Source: Burkholderia sp. NRF60-BP8 (GTDB lineage Bacteria > Pseudomonadota > Gammaproteobacteria > Burkholderiales > Burkholderiaceae). Taken from it: a stretch of 64,000 bases of DNA. The DNA is taken from positions 1,736,001 to 1,800,000 of the forward strand of contig NZ_CP013372.1 in the NCBI RefSeq assembly GCF_001522585.2, read 5' to 3'. A program made the position numbers and the translations under genes. Shown here one piece after another: positions 17,212 through 26,107 of the stretch; within the stretch, counting starts at the first letter, position 1, and each line of letters opens with the position of its first letter. Below the pieces are notes generated by a model. That model was not told where the DNA came from, did not search any database, and worked only from the letters and a program-made list of their open reading frames with translations.

Positions 17212-17524
17212 TTGGATTCCTCACTATTTCGACAGCGATCTTCAACACCTGCCTGCTTGCCGGACCCGATGCGTCGACCTGCATCGCGTTCCGTCAAATC
17301 ATGCATTCATGCTATCGCTTTGAACGGCCGTGCGACCGCCGCCGCCGGCCCGCACCCTGACATTCGTCAAACTCGCGCGCATTGCCCGCCCATCGCACGG
17401 CGACGGAAAAACAGGACAGGATCGTCCTGCCTCGCCGCCGCTTTCAGCAGACGTTTACCGGGGGAAGCCCCAAGTGCTTCGTCGAACGTGTCCGCGTTAC
17501 GCTTGAGCAACGAGGAGACGAATC
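17212..17524. other. Intergenic region with a short inverted repeat
   Basis: 313 bp between the divergent small membrane protein and the secreted 82-residue protein. It contains CAGGAC-N6-GTCCTG at 17412-17429 as a candidate operator. No convincing gene is visible. Confidence 0.4.
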
Positions 17525-17773
17525 ATGAGACGAGCCGTACATATCGCCGTTTTCGCCCTGCTGGCCTATCTCATCGGCGATCGCGCGATCCTGCACGCGC
17601 AGGGCCGAGACGCCAGCCCGCTCGCGTGCGAGCAAGGCGCCGCGCAGGTGAGGGCCGATGCGCTCGGTCGCGGCTTCGGCGAAACCGCCGCCGGCAGCCA
17701 GAGCGAGGCCTTCATGTCGGGCTGCCTGGTGACGGGACGGAGCGATCAGGACGTCGCGATGGCCGCCCGCTGA
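17525..17773 (+). CDS. Small exported protein of unknown function
   Basis: An 82-residue protein with a probable signal peptide or N-terminal anchor (MRRAVHIAVFALLAYLIGD). The polar remainder has two Cys (in LACEQ and SGCLV) that could form a disulphide in the periplasm. A good ribosome site (CGAGGAGACG) precedes the ATG. No family recognised. It sits 125 bp upstream of the NTF2-like gene on the same strand. Confidence 0.6.
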   Translation: MRRAVHIAVFALLAYLIGDRAILHAQGRDASPLACEQGAAQVRADALGRGFGETAAGSQSEAFMSGCLVTGRSDQDVAMAAR

Positions 17774-17898
17774 CGCGTATCATCCGGCGGCGAGCCGGCT
17801 ACGCCCGACGTCGCGAGCACGGGTGTCGGTTCACGCTGCGTGCCCCACTGCCCCGATACGGACGCCACCGTCCACCCTCCCTGCCCCGTTAGCCCGAC

Positions 17899-18372
17899 AT
17901 GACCGATCCGAACACCGCGTTGATCCAGCGCTTCTACACGGCCTTCCAGCAGCGCGACATCGACGCGATGCTCGCGTGCTATGCCGACGACGTCGTCTTC
18001 AGCGATCCCGCATTCGGCGAACTGCGCGGCGAACTCGCGCACGACATGTGGCGGATGCTGGTCGCGCGGGCCCAGGCGTTCTCGCTGACGTTCGGCGAAG
18101 TCGCCGCGGACGACCAGGCCGGGCGCGCGACGTGGAGCGCGCACTACCGGTTCGCCGCGACCGGACGGAGCGTGGTCAACCGGATCGACGCGCGTTTCCG
18201 GTTTCGCGACGGACGCATCGTCGAACATCGCGACCATTTCGACCTGTGGCGCTGGGCCCGTCAGGCGCTCGGGATGAAAGGCGCCCTGCTCGGCTGGACG
18301 CCTTTCATGCAGCGCGCGATCCGCGCGCAGGCACGGAAAAATCTCGACGCGTATCGCGCCAAACGGACATGA
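17899..18372 (+). CDS. NTF2/SnoaL-like domain protein
   Basis: A 157-residue protein of the cone-shaped NTF2-like (SnoaL) fold. The N-terminal ALIQRFYTAFQQRDIDAMLACYADDVVFSDP is the typical opening, and FRFRDGRIVEHRDHFDLWRW is the typical closing strand. These proteins bind small hydrophobic ligands and include isomerases and hydratases; the polar pocket residues D and H are compatible with catalysis. Cytosolic. A 16 bp gap separates it from a convergent gene. Specific function unknown. Confidence 0.85.
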   Translation: MTDPNTALIQRFYTAFQQRDIDAMLACYADDVVFSDPAFGELRGELAHDMWRMLVARAQAFSLTFGEVAADDQAGRATWSAHYRFAATGRSVVNRIDARFRFRDGRIVEHRDHFDLWRWARQALGMKGALLGWTPFMQRAIRAQARKNLDAYRAKRT

Positions 18373-18387
18373 GCCGCGGCCGCTCCG

Positions 18388-19164
18388 CTACGGCTTCATC
18401 GTCGCGTTGATCAGGTCGTAGGCCATGTCCGGCGCCACGCCGTCCGGGTTCTCGAGGCCGTTCTGGCGATACCAGCTTTCATCGGCCTCCGGATGCGGAC
18501 CGGCCAGGCCGACGCGCCCTTTGCCGTAGCGGTACGTGGCGGCCGCGATGTCCTTGTTCGGGTAGATCGCCAGCACGATCCCGCCGGAGCCGAGCGGCGC
18601 GACCGGGAGCCGCGCGCCGTCCTGATAGTAGATCCAGCGTTTTTTCCCGCGCCAGACGACCGGCGTCACCGTATCGGCGGTGCCGTGAAGCGTCGAGCCT
18701 GGCCGGTCGACCTCGGAGTCGATATCGCCGGCAACCAGCCCGAAACCCTGCTCGCCGGCCAGGTAGGCACCCATGCACAGTCCGAGATATCGGCCGCCGT
18801 TCGCTACGTAATGCCGCACGGCCCTGATTGCGGGGCGGCCGATGCTGGCTGCCGCGCCGGGAATATCCTGCCCGCCGCCGGGCTGCACATAGAGCGCCGC
18901 ACCGGCCAGCGCGGCGGGCGTGATCTCGAGCTTTTCCGCCGGCCCCACGTAGATCACGCGGAACCGGTAGTCCGATTCCCGCAGGCGTCTGGCGATGGTT
19001 TCGGGGCACCCGTCGCACGCGGCAGGCCCGCGATAGACCAGCGCGACCGGCTGGCTCGCCGCGTCGCGCGCCGTGTTGCGCGCTGGGTCGCCGGGCGTGG
19101 CCGCGTGAACGGCCGGCGACGCGACGAGCGCCACCATCAGGAAAATCGCGTCTATCGAGCGCAT
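18388..19164 (-). CDS. Exported BPL_N / glutamine amidotransferase-like protein
   Basis: A 258-residue protein with a signal peptide (MRSIDAIFLMVALVASPAVHA). The domain resembles the N-terminal region of eukaryotic biotin-protein ligase (PF09825), a class I glutamine-amidotransferase-like fold. The nucleophile elbow is YLGLCMGAYLAG with Cys; the oxyanion-side YVQPGGGQD motif is also present. The start is set by the signal peptide. Periplasmic location is unusual for this fold but common for the bacterial BPL_N group. Activity unknown. Confidence 0.8.
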   Translation of the reverse strand: MRSIDAIFLMVALVASPAVHAATPGDPARNTARDAASQPVALVYRGPAACDGCPETIARRLRESDYRFRVIYVGPAEKLEITPAALAGAALYVQPGGGQDIPGAAASIGRPAIRAVRHYVANGGRYLGLCMGAYLAGEQGFGLVAGDIDSEVDRPGSTLHGTADTVTPVVWRGKKRWIYYQDGARLPVAPLGSGGIVLAIYPNKDIAAATYRYGKGRVGLAGPHPEADESWYRQNGLENPDGVAPDMAYDLINATMKP

Positions 19165-19572
19165 GTCGTGGATCGCCGGAGTCAAGGAAATCGCTGCCGC
19201 CCGGGCCGAATCGACGGGCGCGCGACCGCTTTCGCCTCCCGTTCCGACACCCGACTGCACGTTGCGTGACAGCGAGCGTAACGGCCCGAACGCGCCCCGT
19301 GTGTACCGTTTCCTGCGGGCTTGTGCAGATATGTGCGACATCGGGGACCTGAACCGACACCCTGCACCCGGCCGCCCGGCCGCGCCCGACAAGGCCGGCT
19401 CCCGCCATGCAACCACGTCTTCCGTGTTTCGCACCGACAACTCTTATATAAGACATAAGACATTTGACGTTCCACCCCGTTGAGATTAGAATTCCGCTCA
19501 AAGCAGTGCCTGGAATCGCCCCGGAGTGCCGGCAAGGCCTTCCCCTCAAACGCAATATCAGCAGGTCTCCCC
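19165..19572. promoter_or_regulatory. Divergent control region of acnB
   Basis: 408 bp between the BPL_N-like gene and acnB. The AT-rich segment 19441-19495 contains the palindrome CTTATATAAG (19443-19452), followed by a second ATAAGAC, giving two direct ATAAGAC boxes. This is a likely operator and promoter of acnB. The rest is GC-rich and without features I can name. Confidence 0.5.
19443..19461. promoter_or_regulatory. ATAAGAC double box upstream of acnB
   Basis: CTTATATAAG palindrome followed by ACATAAGAC, about 112 bp before the acnB start. The repeated ATAAGAC suggests binding of a dimeric regulator, possibly GntR-type. The regulator identity is a guess from motif style. Confidence 0.4.
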
Positions 19573-22158
19573 ATGCTTGAAAACTTTCGTGCTCACGTGG
19601 CCGCCCGCGCCGCGCTCGGTATTCCTCCCCTGCCGCTGACGGCTCAGCAGACCGCCGAACTGGTCGAGTTGCTGACGAATCCGCCCGCCGGCGAAGAGCA
19701 GACGCTGCTCGAGCTGATCACCCATCGCGTGCCCGCCGGCGTCGACGAAGCCGCCCGCGTGAAGGCCGGCTTCCTGGCCGCCGTCGCGAAGGGCGAGACG
19801 GCCTGCCCGCTGATCTCGCGTGCGCGCGCCACCGAGCTGCTCGGCACGATGCTCGGCGGCTACAACATCCAGCCGCTGATCGAACTGCTGTCCGACGAAG
19901 CCGTCGCCGCGGTAGCCGCCGACGCGCTGAAGAAAACCCTGCTGATGTTCGACCAGTTCCATGACGTGAAGGAACTCGCCGACAAGGGCAACGCGCACGC
20001 GAAGGCCGTGTTGCAGAGCTGGGCCGACGCCGAATGGTTCACGAGCCGTCCGGAAGTGCCGGAAAGCCTGACCATCACCGTGTTCAAGGTCACGGGCGAA
20101 ACCAACACCGACGACCTGTCGCCGGCGCCCGACGCCACCACCCGCCCGGACATCCCGATGCACGCGCTGGCGATGCTGAAGAACGCGCGCCCGGGCATCA
20201 CGCCGGAAGAAGACGGCAAGCGCGGGCCGGTCAAGTTCATCGAATCGCTGAAGGAAAAGGGTCACCTGGTCGCGTACGTGGGCGACGTGGTCGGCACCGG
20301 CTCCTCGCGCAAGTCGGCCACCAACTCGGTGCTGTGGTTCACCGGCGAAGACATCCCGTTCGTCCCGAACAAGCGCTTCGGCGGCGTGTGCCTCGGCGGC
20401 AAGATCGCCCCGATCTTCTACAACACGATGGAAGATGCGGGCGCGCTGCCGATCGAGCTCGACGTGTCGCAAATGAACATGGGCGACGTGGTCGAACTGC
20501 GCCCGTACGAAGGCAAGGCGCTGAAGGACGGCAAGGTCATCGCCGAATTCCAGGTGAAGTCCGACGTGCTGTTCGACGAAGTGCGCGCCGGCGGCCGCAT
20601 TCCGCTGATCATCGGCCGCGGCCTGACCGCGAAGGCGCGTGAGGCGCTCGGCCTGCCGCCGTCGACGCTGTTCCGCCTGCCGCACCAGCCGGCCGACAGC
20701 GGCAAGGGCTTCTCGCTCGCGCAGAAGATGGTCGGCCGCGCGTGCGGCCTGCCGGAAGGCCAGGGCGTGCGCCCGGGCACGTACTGCGAACCGAAGATGA
20801 CCTCGGTCGGCTCGCAGGACACCACGGGCCCGATGACCCGCGACGAACTGAAGGACCTCGCCTGCCTCGGCTTCTCGGCCGATCTCGTGATGCAGTCGTT
20901 CTGCCATACCGCCGCGTATCCGAAGCCGGTCGACGTGAAGACGCACCAGACGCTGCCGAACTTCATCAGCACGCGCGGCGGCATCGCGCTGCGCCCGGGC
21001 GACGGCGTGATCCACTCGTGGCTGAACCGCATGCTGCTGCCCGACACCGTCGGCACCGGCGGCGATTCGCACACGCGCTTCCCGATCGGCATCAGCTTCC
21101 CGGCAGGCTCGGGCCTCGTCGCGTTCGCGGCCGCCACCGGCACGATGCCGCTGGACATGCCGGAATCGGTGCTGGTCCGCTTCAAGGGCAAGATGCAGCC
21201 GGGCGTCACGCTGCGCGACCTCGTCAACGCGATCCCGCTGTACGCGATCAAGCAAGGCATGCTGACGGTCGCCAAGCAAGGCAAGAAGAACATCTTCTCG
21301 GGCCGCATTCTCGAAATCGAAGGCCTGCCCGACCTGAAGGTCGAGCAAGCGTTCGAGCTGTCGGATGCGTCCGCCGAGCGTTCGGCCGCCGGTTGCACGG
21401 TGCGCCTGAACAAGGAACCGATCATCGAGTACCTGAACAGCAACATCACGCTGCTCAAGTGGATGATCGCGCAGGGCTACCAGGATCCGCGCAGCCTGCA
21501 GCGCCGCATCGCGGCGATGGAACAATGGCTGGCCGACCCGCAACTGCTCGCGCCGGATGCCGACGCCGAATACGCGGCCGTCATCGAGATCGACCTCGCC
21601 GACATCCACGAGCCGATCGTCGCATGCCCGAACGATCCGGACGACGTGAAGACGCTGTCGGACGTCGCCGGCGCGAAGATCGACGAAGTGTTCATCGGCT
21701 CGTGCATGACCAACATCGGTCACTTCCGTGCCGCGTCGAAGCTGCTGGAAGGCAAGCGCGACATTCCGGTCAAGCTGTGGGTCGCGCCGCCGACCAAGAT
21801 GGATCAGAAGCAGCTGACGGAAGAAGGTCACTACGGCGTGTTCGGCACGGCCGGGGCCCGCACCGAAATGCCGGGCTGCTCGCTGTGCATGGGCAACCAG
21901 GCACAGGTGCGCGAAGGCGCGACGGTGATGTCGACGTCGACCCGCAACTTCCCGAACCGCCTCGGCAAGAACACGAACGTGTACCTCGGCTCGGCGGAAC
22001 TGGCGGCGATCTGCTCGCGTCTGGGCAAGATCCCGACCAAGGAAGAGTACATGGCCGACATGGGCGTGCTCACCGCGAACGGCGACAAGATCTACCAGTA
22101 CATGAACTTCGACCAGATCGAAGACTTCAAGGAAGTGGCCGACACCGTGCAGCTGTAA
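19573..22158 (+). CDS. acnB: Aconitate hydratase B
   Basis: An 861-residue AcnB, full length for the family. The order is N-terminal HEAT-like domain, mobile swivel domain (about 170-390), then the catalytic core. The 4Fe-4S ligands are Cys711 (SCMTN), Cys769 and Cys772 (CSLCMGN), at positions nearly identical to E. coli AcnB. It interconverts citrate and isocitrate in the TCA cycle and may act on 2-methylcis-aconitate. The start at MLENFRAHV matches family N-termini. Strong terminator downstream, so it is monocistronic. Confidence 0.97.
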   Translation: MLENFRAHVAARAALGIPPLPLTAQQTAELVELLTNPPAGEEQTLLELITHRVPAGVDEAARVKAGFLAAVAKGETACPLISRARATELLGTMLGGYNIQPLIELLSDEAVAAVAADALKKTLLMFDQFHDVKELADKGNAHAKAVLQSWADAEWFTSRPEVPESLTITVFKVTGETNTDDLSPAPDATTRPDIPMHALAMLKNARPGITPEEDGKRGPVKFIESLKEKGHLVAYVGDVVGTGSSRKSATNSVLWFTGEDIPFVPNKRFGGVCLGGKIAPIFYNTMEDAGALPIELDVSQMNMGDVVELRPYEGKALKDGKVIAEFQVKSDVLFDEVRAGGRIPLIIGRGLTAKAREALGLPPSTLFRLPHQPADSGKGFSLAQKMVGRACGLPEGQGVRPGTYCEPKMTSVGSQDTTGPMTRDELKDLACLGFSADLVMQSFCHTAAYPKPVDVKTHQTLPNFISTRGGIALRPGDGVIHSWLNRMLLPDTVGTGGDSHTRFPIGISFPAGSGLVAFAAATGTMPLDMPESVLVRFKGKMQPGVTLRDLVNAIPLYAIKQGMLTVAKQGKKNIFSGRILEIEGLPDLKVEQAFELSDASAERSAAGCTVRLNKEPIIEYLNSNITLLKWMIAQGYQDPRSLQRRIAAMEQWLADPQLLAPDADAEYAAVIEIDLADIHEPIVACPNDPDDVKTLSDVAGAKIDEVFIGSCMTNIGHFRAASKLLEGKRDIPVKLWVAPPTKMDQKQLTEEGHYGVFGTAGARTEMPGCSLCMGNQAQVREGATVMSTSTRNFPNRLGKNTNVYLGSAELAAICSRLGKIPTKEEYMADMGVLTANGDKIYQYMNFDQIEDFKEVADTVQL

Positions 22159-22207
22159 GCACGCAGTCGGGCTGCGGCGGGCGGTCGACGTCGCAGCGCA
22201 CCGAAAG

Positions 22208-22242
22208 GCGCCGCAGGCCGACAGGCTGCGGCGCTTTTTTTC
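22208..22242 (+). terminator. Rho-independent terminator of acnB
   Basis: GCGCCGCAG (22208-22216), nine-base loop, CTGCGGCGC (22226-22234), then eight T residues. It lies 50 bp after the acnB stop; a textbook intrinsic terminator. Confidence 0.93.
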
Positions 22243-22272
22243 GTCCGTCGGCGACCGGACGCGCCCGTCCCG

Positions 22273-22785
22273 TCAGTCGTACAGCGCGTGCAGCCGCTCG
22301 ACCACGTCGAACGGCAAGCCTTCGTCATACCCGTCGGCTTCGTCGAGATCGACGTACTCGCGCCCGTCGGTCGGCTGCAGCATCATTGCCGGCACGGGCC
22401 GCGCGACCGGCACGTCCGGATAATCGTTCGGCCCCGCGCCATCGAAGTCGTGCGGATCGAACCAGATACCGTGATTGGCGTAGTAGCCGTCGGCGTAACG
22501 TTGCTCGATTTCGCGAAGCAACCGAAACGTATCGAGTTGATACGACGCGTCGCCCAGATCGCTTTCGTTCGCATACTGCACGAACCACGCGGCGCCGAGA
22601 TTCCAGTAGATCAGCAATGCGGTCGCGCGATCTACGTTGCGGTTGTCCAGCAGCCAGCGCAACGCACGGCCGTTGCCGTCGTAATTGGAGCGTGCGGCGA
22701 ACCGGTGCCACTGTTCGGGCGTCGCGCCTTCGAGCCAGGTCCGGACGATGTCCCACGCCTTCTGTTCGATGTCGGTGTCATCCAT
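22273..22785 (-). CDS. DUF4274 family protein
   Basis: A 170-residue acidic cytosolic protein. The N-terminal half, EQWHRFAARSNYDGNGRALRWLL followed by RATALLIYWNLG, matches the DUF4274 pattern often seen in immunity-like or polymorphic-toxin-associated proteins. The C-terminal half is Asp/Tyr rich. No toxin gene is adjacent, so an immunity role is speculation. Monocistronic, preceded by the PPC-domain gene on the same strand with a 73 bp gap. Confidence 0.7.
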   Translation of the reverse strand: MDDTDIEQKAWDIVRTWLEGATPEQWHRFAARSNYDGNGRALRWLLDNRNVDRATALLIYWNLGAAWFVQYANESDLGDASYQLDTFRLLREIEQRYADGYYANHGIWFDPHDFDGAGPNDYPDVPVARPVPAMMLQPTDGREYVDLDEADGYDEGLPFDVVERLHALYD

Positions 22786-22858
22786 GGATTGCGCCTTGCG
22801 GAATGAGCGGTAACGGGAAACGTCTTCGATGGCCGGTGATTCTAGCGCCGCTGCCCAT

Positions 22859-23272
22859 TCATGCCGCGCCGCCGCCCGGCTCGCGACGGATCACCAGTTC
22901 GTTGAAGCCGGTGCCCGCATCGAGCTCGCGCGAGAAGCGATGTGCGGGCAGCAGCGCGAGCAGGATCTCGGCCGTCGTGCGCACCACGCAGCCGCTCGCC
23001 ACGTGGCCGCCCATCACGCGGCCGGCGGCATCGGAGATCGACATATGAAGGTGTGCGCCGTCCGGCGATACGGAGCCGGCCAGCGTCAGGATTTCGAGGT
23101 CGCCGCGCAGTTCGGTCGGTTGATCGACGCCGGCGAAGCGCAACTGCGCGACGCTCAGGCTGCCGATGCCCTGGATCACGAAGGCCGCATGCACTTCATG
23201 TTGGTGGAGCGCTGCCTCGATGGCGCCGCGCAGATCGTCGCCGGGGGAAAGACGCAAAGGATGGGCTTGCAT
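22859..23272 (-). CDS. PPC-domain (DUF296) protein
   Basis: A 137-residue protein of the plants-and-prokaryotes-conserved fold (DUF296). It has HAAFVIQGIGSLSVAQLRF and HLHMSISDAAGRVMGGH, the core strands that form trimers. In plants the domain follows AT-hooks; the bacterial form stands alone and may bind small molecules or nucleotides. The start at MQAHPLRLSPG matches the family. A perfect inverted repeat GGTCGAT-N6-ATCGACC lies 14-33 bp upstream of the start, which suggests tight repression. Confidence 0.85.
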   Translation of the reverse strand: MQAHPLRLSPGDDLRGAIEAALHQHEVHAAFVIQGIGSLSVAQLRFAGVDQPTELRGDLEILTLAGSVSPDGAHLHMSISDAAGRVMGGHVASGCVVRTTAEILLALLPAHRFSRELDAGTGFNELVIRREPGGGAA

Positions 23273-23580
23273 GGTCGAGAACCTGGGTCGATCGTGGTAT
23301 CGACCAAGCGTACGTTCGCCCCGTGAATCCGGCAAGTCGTCCGCGCTCGATAATCCCGCGCGTCGGGGTCGTCCCCGCGTCGCTTCATCCGCTACCGTTC
23401 GACTCCGACCACCCGCGCATACGAGCCCCTGCGGTATGGCTTCGCACCGGCCGCAGCGCATCGGTTCGTTGACGGACGGAACACACATGCGTCCGGACGA
23501 AAACCGACCCTGACCTATGCAAGAATCGGTTCCTCGAGGCAAGCCCTGCTTCATCCCCCTTTCATCGAACGCCCCGTCGA
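23273..23580. other. Intergenic region, PPC gene promoter
   Basis: 308 bp between the divergent PPC-domain gene and the membrane-protein gene. It holds the inverted repeat at 23286-23305. Nothing else with clear signal; the small open frames here lack ribosome sites and family resemblance. Confidence 0.4.
23286..23305. promoter_or_regulatory. Inverted repeat GGTCGAT-N6-ATCGACC
   Basis: Perfect 7 bp arms with a six-base spacer, 14 bp from the start codon of the PPC-domain gene on the minus strand. Position over the expected transcription start suggests an operator. Confidence 0.5.
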
Positions 23581-24483
23581 ATGCCCAAATGCCAGAATAC
23601 GTATGAGCGCTTCCACACCCCGAGCGACGAAATTGCCGCGCGGGAAGTCGCGGCGATGAGCGATGAGGAGCGTGCGCGCGCCCAGTCGGCGGGGAGCGTG
23701 CATGTCCGAAACTGGCTCGCCATTCTGGTGATGCCGGTCGCCGTCGGGCCTTTGATCGCGGTGTTCGCGTATATGGCGGGCATGCTCGCCTACCGCGGAA
23801 TGGTCGATCCGGCCTTCGATATCGATCGTGCGGTTGGCGAAACATCCGTCACCGTCATAGGGGTCACGGCGCTCTTCATCGCAGTCTGGATCGGCCTGAA
23901 CTGGTACGTCGCGACGTACGGTACCCGACAGCGGTACTGGCGTGAAATGCCGTTCAACGGGCGTGTCGAACTGGAGCGCCATACGCTCCGTGCGGCGATC
24001 ATCGTGTGGTCGGACGACTACGATCCGGAACCCCTCTACGTCGAGGAATGGATCGACGGCAAGCTCAAATCCAGCAAGGCCCGACTAAGGCAGTGGATCC
24101 TGGCCCGGACGTCCGTCGGTCATTGGCTGGTGCTGGATCATCGAATTGCGGCAGACAGTGGGTACGGGCCGCCCACGCTCCCCTTGGAAACGAAACGGTT
24201 GGTCCCGCAGCAAGAACTGGCAATCGCATTTGCGCCACGCACCAATGTCCGCATCGGATTGAGATGGAGTGGACCGGCGGCGCCATCGACCGTGACTTCC
24301 TGCCTGCTGTCTCACGCCGAATGTGAGCGTCTGGCTGCGGCGGCTCACCACTATGGTTTTTTTCCGCCGGACCAATATGGCGTCGTGGCTGCCTCCGATG
24401 CCGACTGGGTCGAGGAACTCGCGGCCCGGGCATTGGAGCGCGACGTGCCTGTCGACGGGGCGCCCGGGCGAGCGCTGACGTAA
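23581..24483 (+). CDS. Two-pass membrane protein of unknown function
   Basis: A 300-residue protein with two hydrophobic helices (about residues 46-70 and 90-112). A long hydrophilic C-terminal domain follows, with ERHTLRAAIIVWSDDYDPEPLYVEEW. No signal peptide, no Cys-rich motif. Codon use is more relaxed and local GC lower than in neighbours (many A/T third positions), which hints at acquisition. I recognise no family. It stands alone between the PPC gene and a decayed ADP-ribosylglycohydrolase. Confidence 0.65.
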   Translation: MPKCQNTYERFHTPSDEIAAREVAAMSDEERARAQSAGSVHVRNWLAILVMPVAVGPLIAVFAYMAGMLAYRGMVDPAFDIDRAVGETSVTVIGVTALFIAVWIGLNWYVATYGTRQRYWREMPFNGRVELERHTLRAAIIVWSDDYDPEPLYVEEWIDGKLKSSKARLRQWILARTSVGHWLVLDHRIAADSGYGPPTLPLETKRLVPQQELAIAFAPRTNVRIGLRWSGPAAPSTVTSCLLSHAECERLAAAAHHYGFFPPDQYGVVAASDADWVEELAARALERDVPVDGAPGRALT

Positions 24484-24633
24484 TCGTCGCAGGTCGTTGC
24501 AACGTCGACCGCGGCCGCCACAGCGAGTCTGAAAACGACGCCAATTGCCGGCGGCCGCATAATAGCGGGGTTCATCTCGAGGTCTTGTGCACGGCCTTCC
24601 GCGACGCATCCGCCCCAACCCGGATTCTTTGTG

Positions 24634-24891
24634 ATGACAGCGATTCCGAACCGACGATCCCGCCTGCGCGGCGGCCTGCTTGGCCTGCTGATCGGCGACG
24701 CGCTCGGCGTGCCGTACGAATTCCACGACGCCGCGTCGATTCCGCCGCCCGCCGCGATCGACATGGCGCCGCCGCCGGGCTTCGCGCGCACGCACGACGG
24801 CGTGCCGTACGGCGAGCAGGCGTTGCCCGCACGATGGGTGGCGACGCTGCGCGGGAAAGACCAGGCCGAGGGCTGGCTCGCGAGGTGGTGA
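24634..24891 (+). pseudogene. ADP-ribosylglycohydrolase with internal deletion
   Basis: An in-frame product of 85 residues that joins two ends of an ADP-ribosylglycohydrolase (DraG/ARH family). Residues ~10-30 are the N-terminal signature GGLLGLLIGDALGVPYEF. Residues ~56-85, ALPARWVATLRGKD, resemble the extreme C-terminus of the family. The ~200 residues between, including the WSDDT and DTDT metal-binding motifs, are absent. It cannot be catalytic. An ATG at 24634 or a GTG one codon earlier would start it; no ribosome site is seen. Likely a deletion remnant, possibly via short homology around GVPYG. Confidence 0.7.
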
Positions 24892-24923
24892 ACACCGCCG
24901 CCGGTCGCCCCTGACTCGAATAC

Positions 24924-24943
24924 GGCGGCCCGATCGGGCCGCC
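24924..24943. other. Perfect 20-base palindrome upstream of ridA-like gene
   Basis: GGCGGCCCGA and its exact complement, 20 bases in all. It lies between the decayed gene and the RidA gene. It could be a GC hairpin ending transcription from upstream; no T-run follows. Confidence 0.4.
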
Positions 24944-24977
24944 CCGACCCACCGCATCAACCTGAGAGGATGCTCCG

Positions 24978-25376
24978 ATGCTGCGTGCCATCAATCCCCC
25001 CGGCGCCACGATTCCCGGCATTTCGCAAGCGATACTCGTCGAAGGCGGTCAACCGCTGTATTTGTCCGGCCATGTCCCGTTCGATGCCGCTGGCGCCGTC
25101 GTCGGCGCCGATCATGCGGCGCAGCTCGATCAGGTGTTCCGGAATATCGCTGATACGCTTCGCACCGCGGGCGTCGGCTTCGAATCCGTCGCGCGTCTGA
25201 CGATCTATGTCCGCGATTTCGATTCGAGCCTGTTGCCGCAGATTCGCGCGGTGCGCGACCGCTGGGTCAACACCGCGTGCCCGCCCGCGAGCGCGCTCGT
25301 CGGCGTGGCGTCGTTGTTCCGCCCGGACGTACTGGTCGAAGTGGACGCATTCGCGATCGTTCCTGCCGCGAAATAA
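24978..25376 (+). CDS. RidA (YjgF/YER057c/UK114) family protein
   Basis: A 132-residue single-domain protein of the Rid family. The stretches GQPLYLSGHVPFDAAG, QLDQVFRNIADTL and RDRWVNTACPPASALVGVASL are typical, and the conserved Arg before the NxxxPA-like segment is present (RWVNTACPPAS). RidA deaminates reactive enamine or imine intermediates and protects PLP enzymes. A GAGAGGATG ribosome site precedes the start. Convergent with a GNAT gene 15 bp away. Confidence 0.9.
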   Translation: MLRAINPPGATIPGISQAILVEGGQPLYLSGHVPFDAAGAVVGADHAAQLDQVFRNIADTLRTAGVGFESVARLTIYVRDFDSSLLPQIRAVRDRWVNTACPPASALVGVASLFRPDVLVEVDAFAIVPAAK

Positions 25377-25391
25377 CCCACCGCAGCGGCC

Positions 25392-25940
25392 TCAGCGGCG
25401 ATCGCTCGCCAGCAACCCGTACAGCGCACTGTCCGACACTTCGTCGCCGACGATCCAGCGCTCGCGCAACAGCCCTTCCCGGACGAAGCCGAGCCGTTCG
25501 AGCAACCGCGCCGACGCGACGTTGCGCGGATCGATATCGGCCTCGATCCGGTTCAGCCGCAGCGTGCCGAAGGCATGATCGACCAACGCCGACGCCGCTT
25601 CGCGCATGTATCCGCCGCGCCAGAACGCGCGCCGCAGGCAAAAGCCGATCTCGGCACGCCGGCATTGCGCGTTCGCATGGAACAGCACGCACTCGCCGAG
25701 CGCTTCGCCGGTTTCCCGCAGTTCGAGCACGCAGACCAGGCTCTCGCCGCTCGCGGACATCTGCACGTTGCGCGCGACGCGCGCCTCGGCCTGCTCGATT
25801 TCCGTCATCGGCGAGAACGAGAAATAGCGCATCGCTTCCGCATCGGACCAGATCTCGAAGAAGGTCGGTGCGTCGGCGTCGCGAAGCGGCCGCAGCACGA
25901 GGCGGGAGGTATTCAGCGTGACGGGTTCGAACAGGGGCAT
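25392..25940 (-). CDS. GNAT acetyltransferase, RimJ/RimL-like
   Basis: A 182-residue GNAT protein beginning MPLFEPVTLNTSRLVLRPLRDADAP, the classic RimJ/RimL opening. The core continues with GFCLRRAFWRGGYMREA (acetyl-CoA-binding helix region) and ends VASARLLERLGFVREGLLRERW. These enzymes acetylate protein N-termini or small amines. Cytosolic. Start set by family alignment. Monocistronic, convergent with the RidA gene. Confidence 0.9.
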   Translation of the reverse strand: MPLFEPVTLNTSRLVLRPLRDADAPTFFEIWSDAEAMRYFSFSPMTEIEQAEARVARNVQMSASGESLVCVLELRETGEALGECVLFHANAQCRRAEIGFCLRRAFWRGGYMREAASALVDHAFGTLRLNRIEADIDPRNVASARLLERLGFVREGLLRERWIVGDEVSDSALYGLLASDRR

Positions 25941-26042
25941 GGCAGCGGTCTGACGAAAATCGGGACCGTGAATTAGAACACGCGAACCGTGCGTCAACCA
26001 GCGCGCCCGCTGCAGCGCCCGACATGGAACGGCCGACGGCCG

Positions 26043-26077
26043 TGAAACAAAAGGCCCGGGCAGCGTCTCCCGGGCCT
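26043..26077 (-). terminator. Rho-independent terminator of the catabolic operon
   Basis: On the minus strand AGGCCCGGG, eight-base loop, CCCGGGCCT, then TTTTGTTT. It lies 31 bp after the MFS stop and closes the operon that begins at 39454. Confidence 0.93.
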
Positions 26078-26107
26078 GAGCACCTCGTCCATGACTGCGG
26101 GTCACGC

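Noticed and set aside
19558..21831. A long minus-strand frame opposite acnB.
   Set aside because: Shadow frame with biased composition; AcnB on the plus strand is unmistakable.
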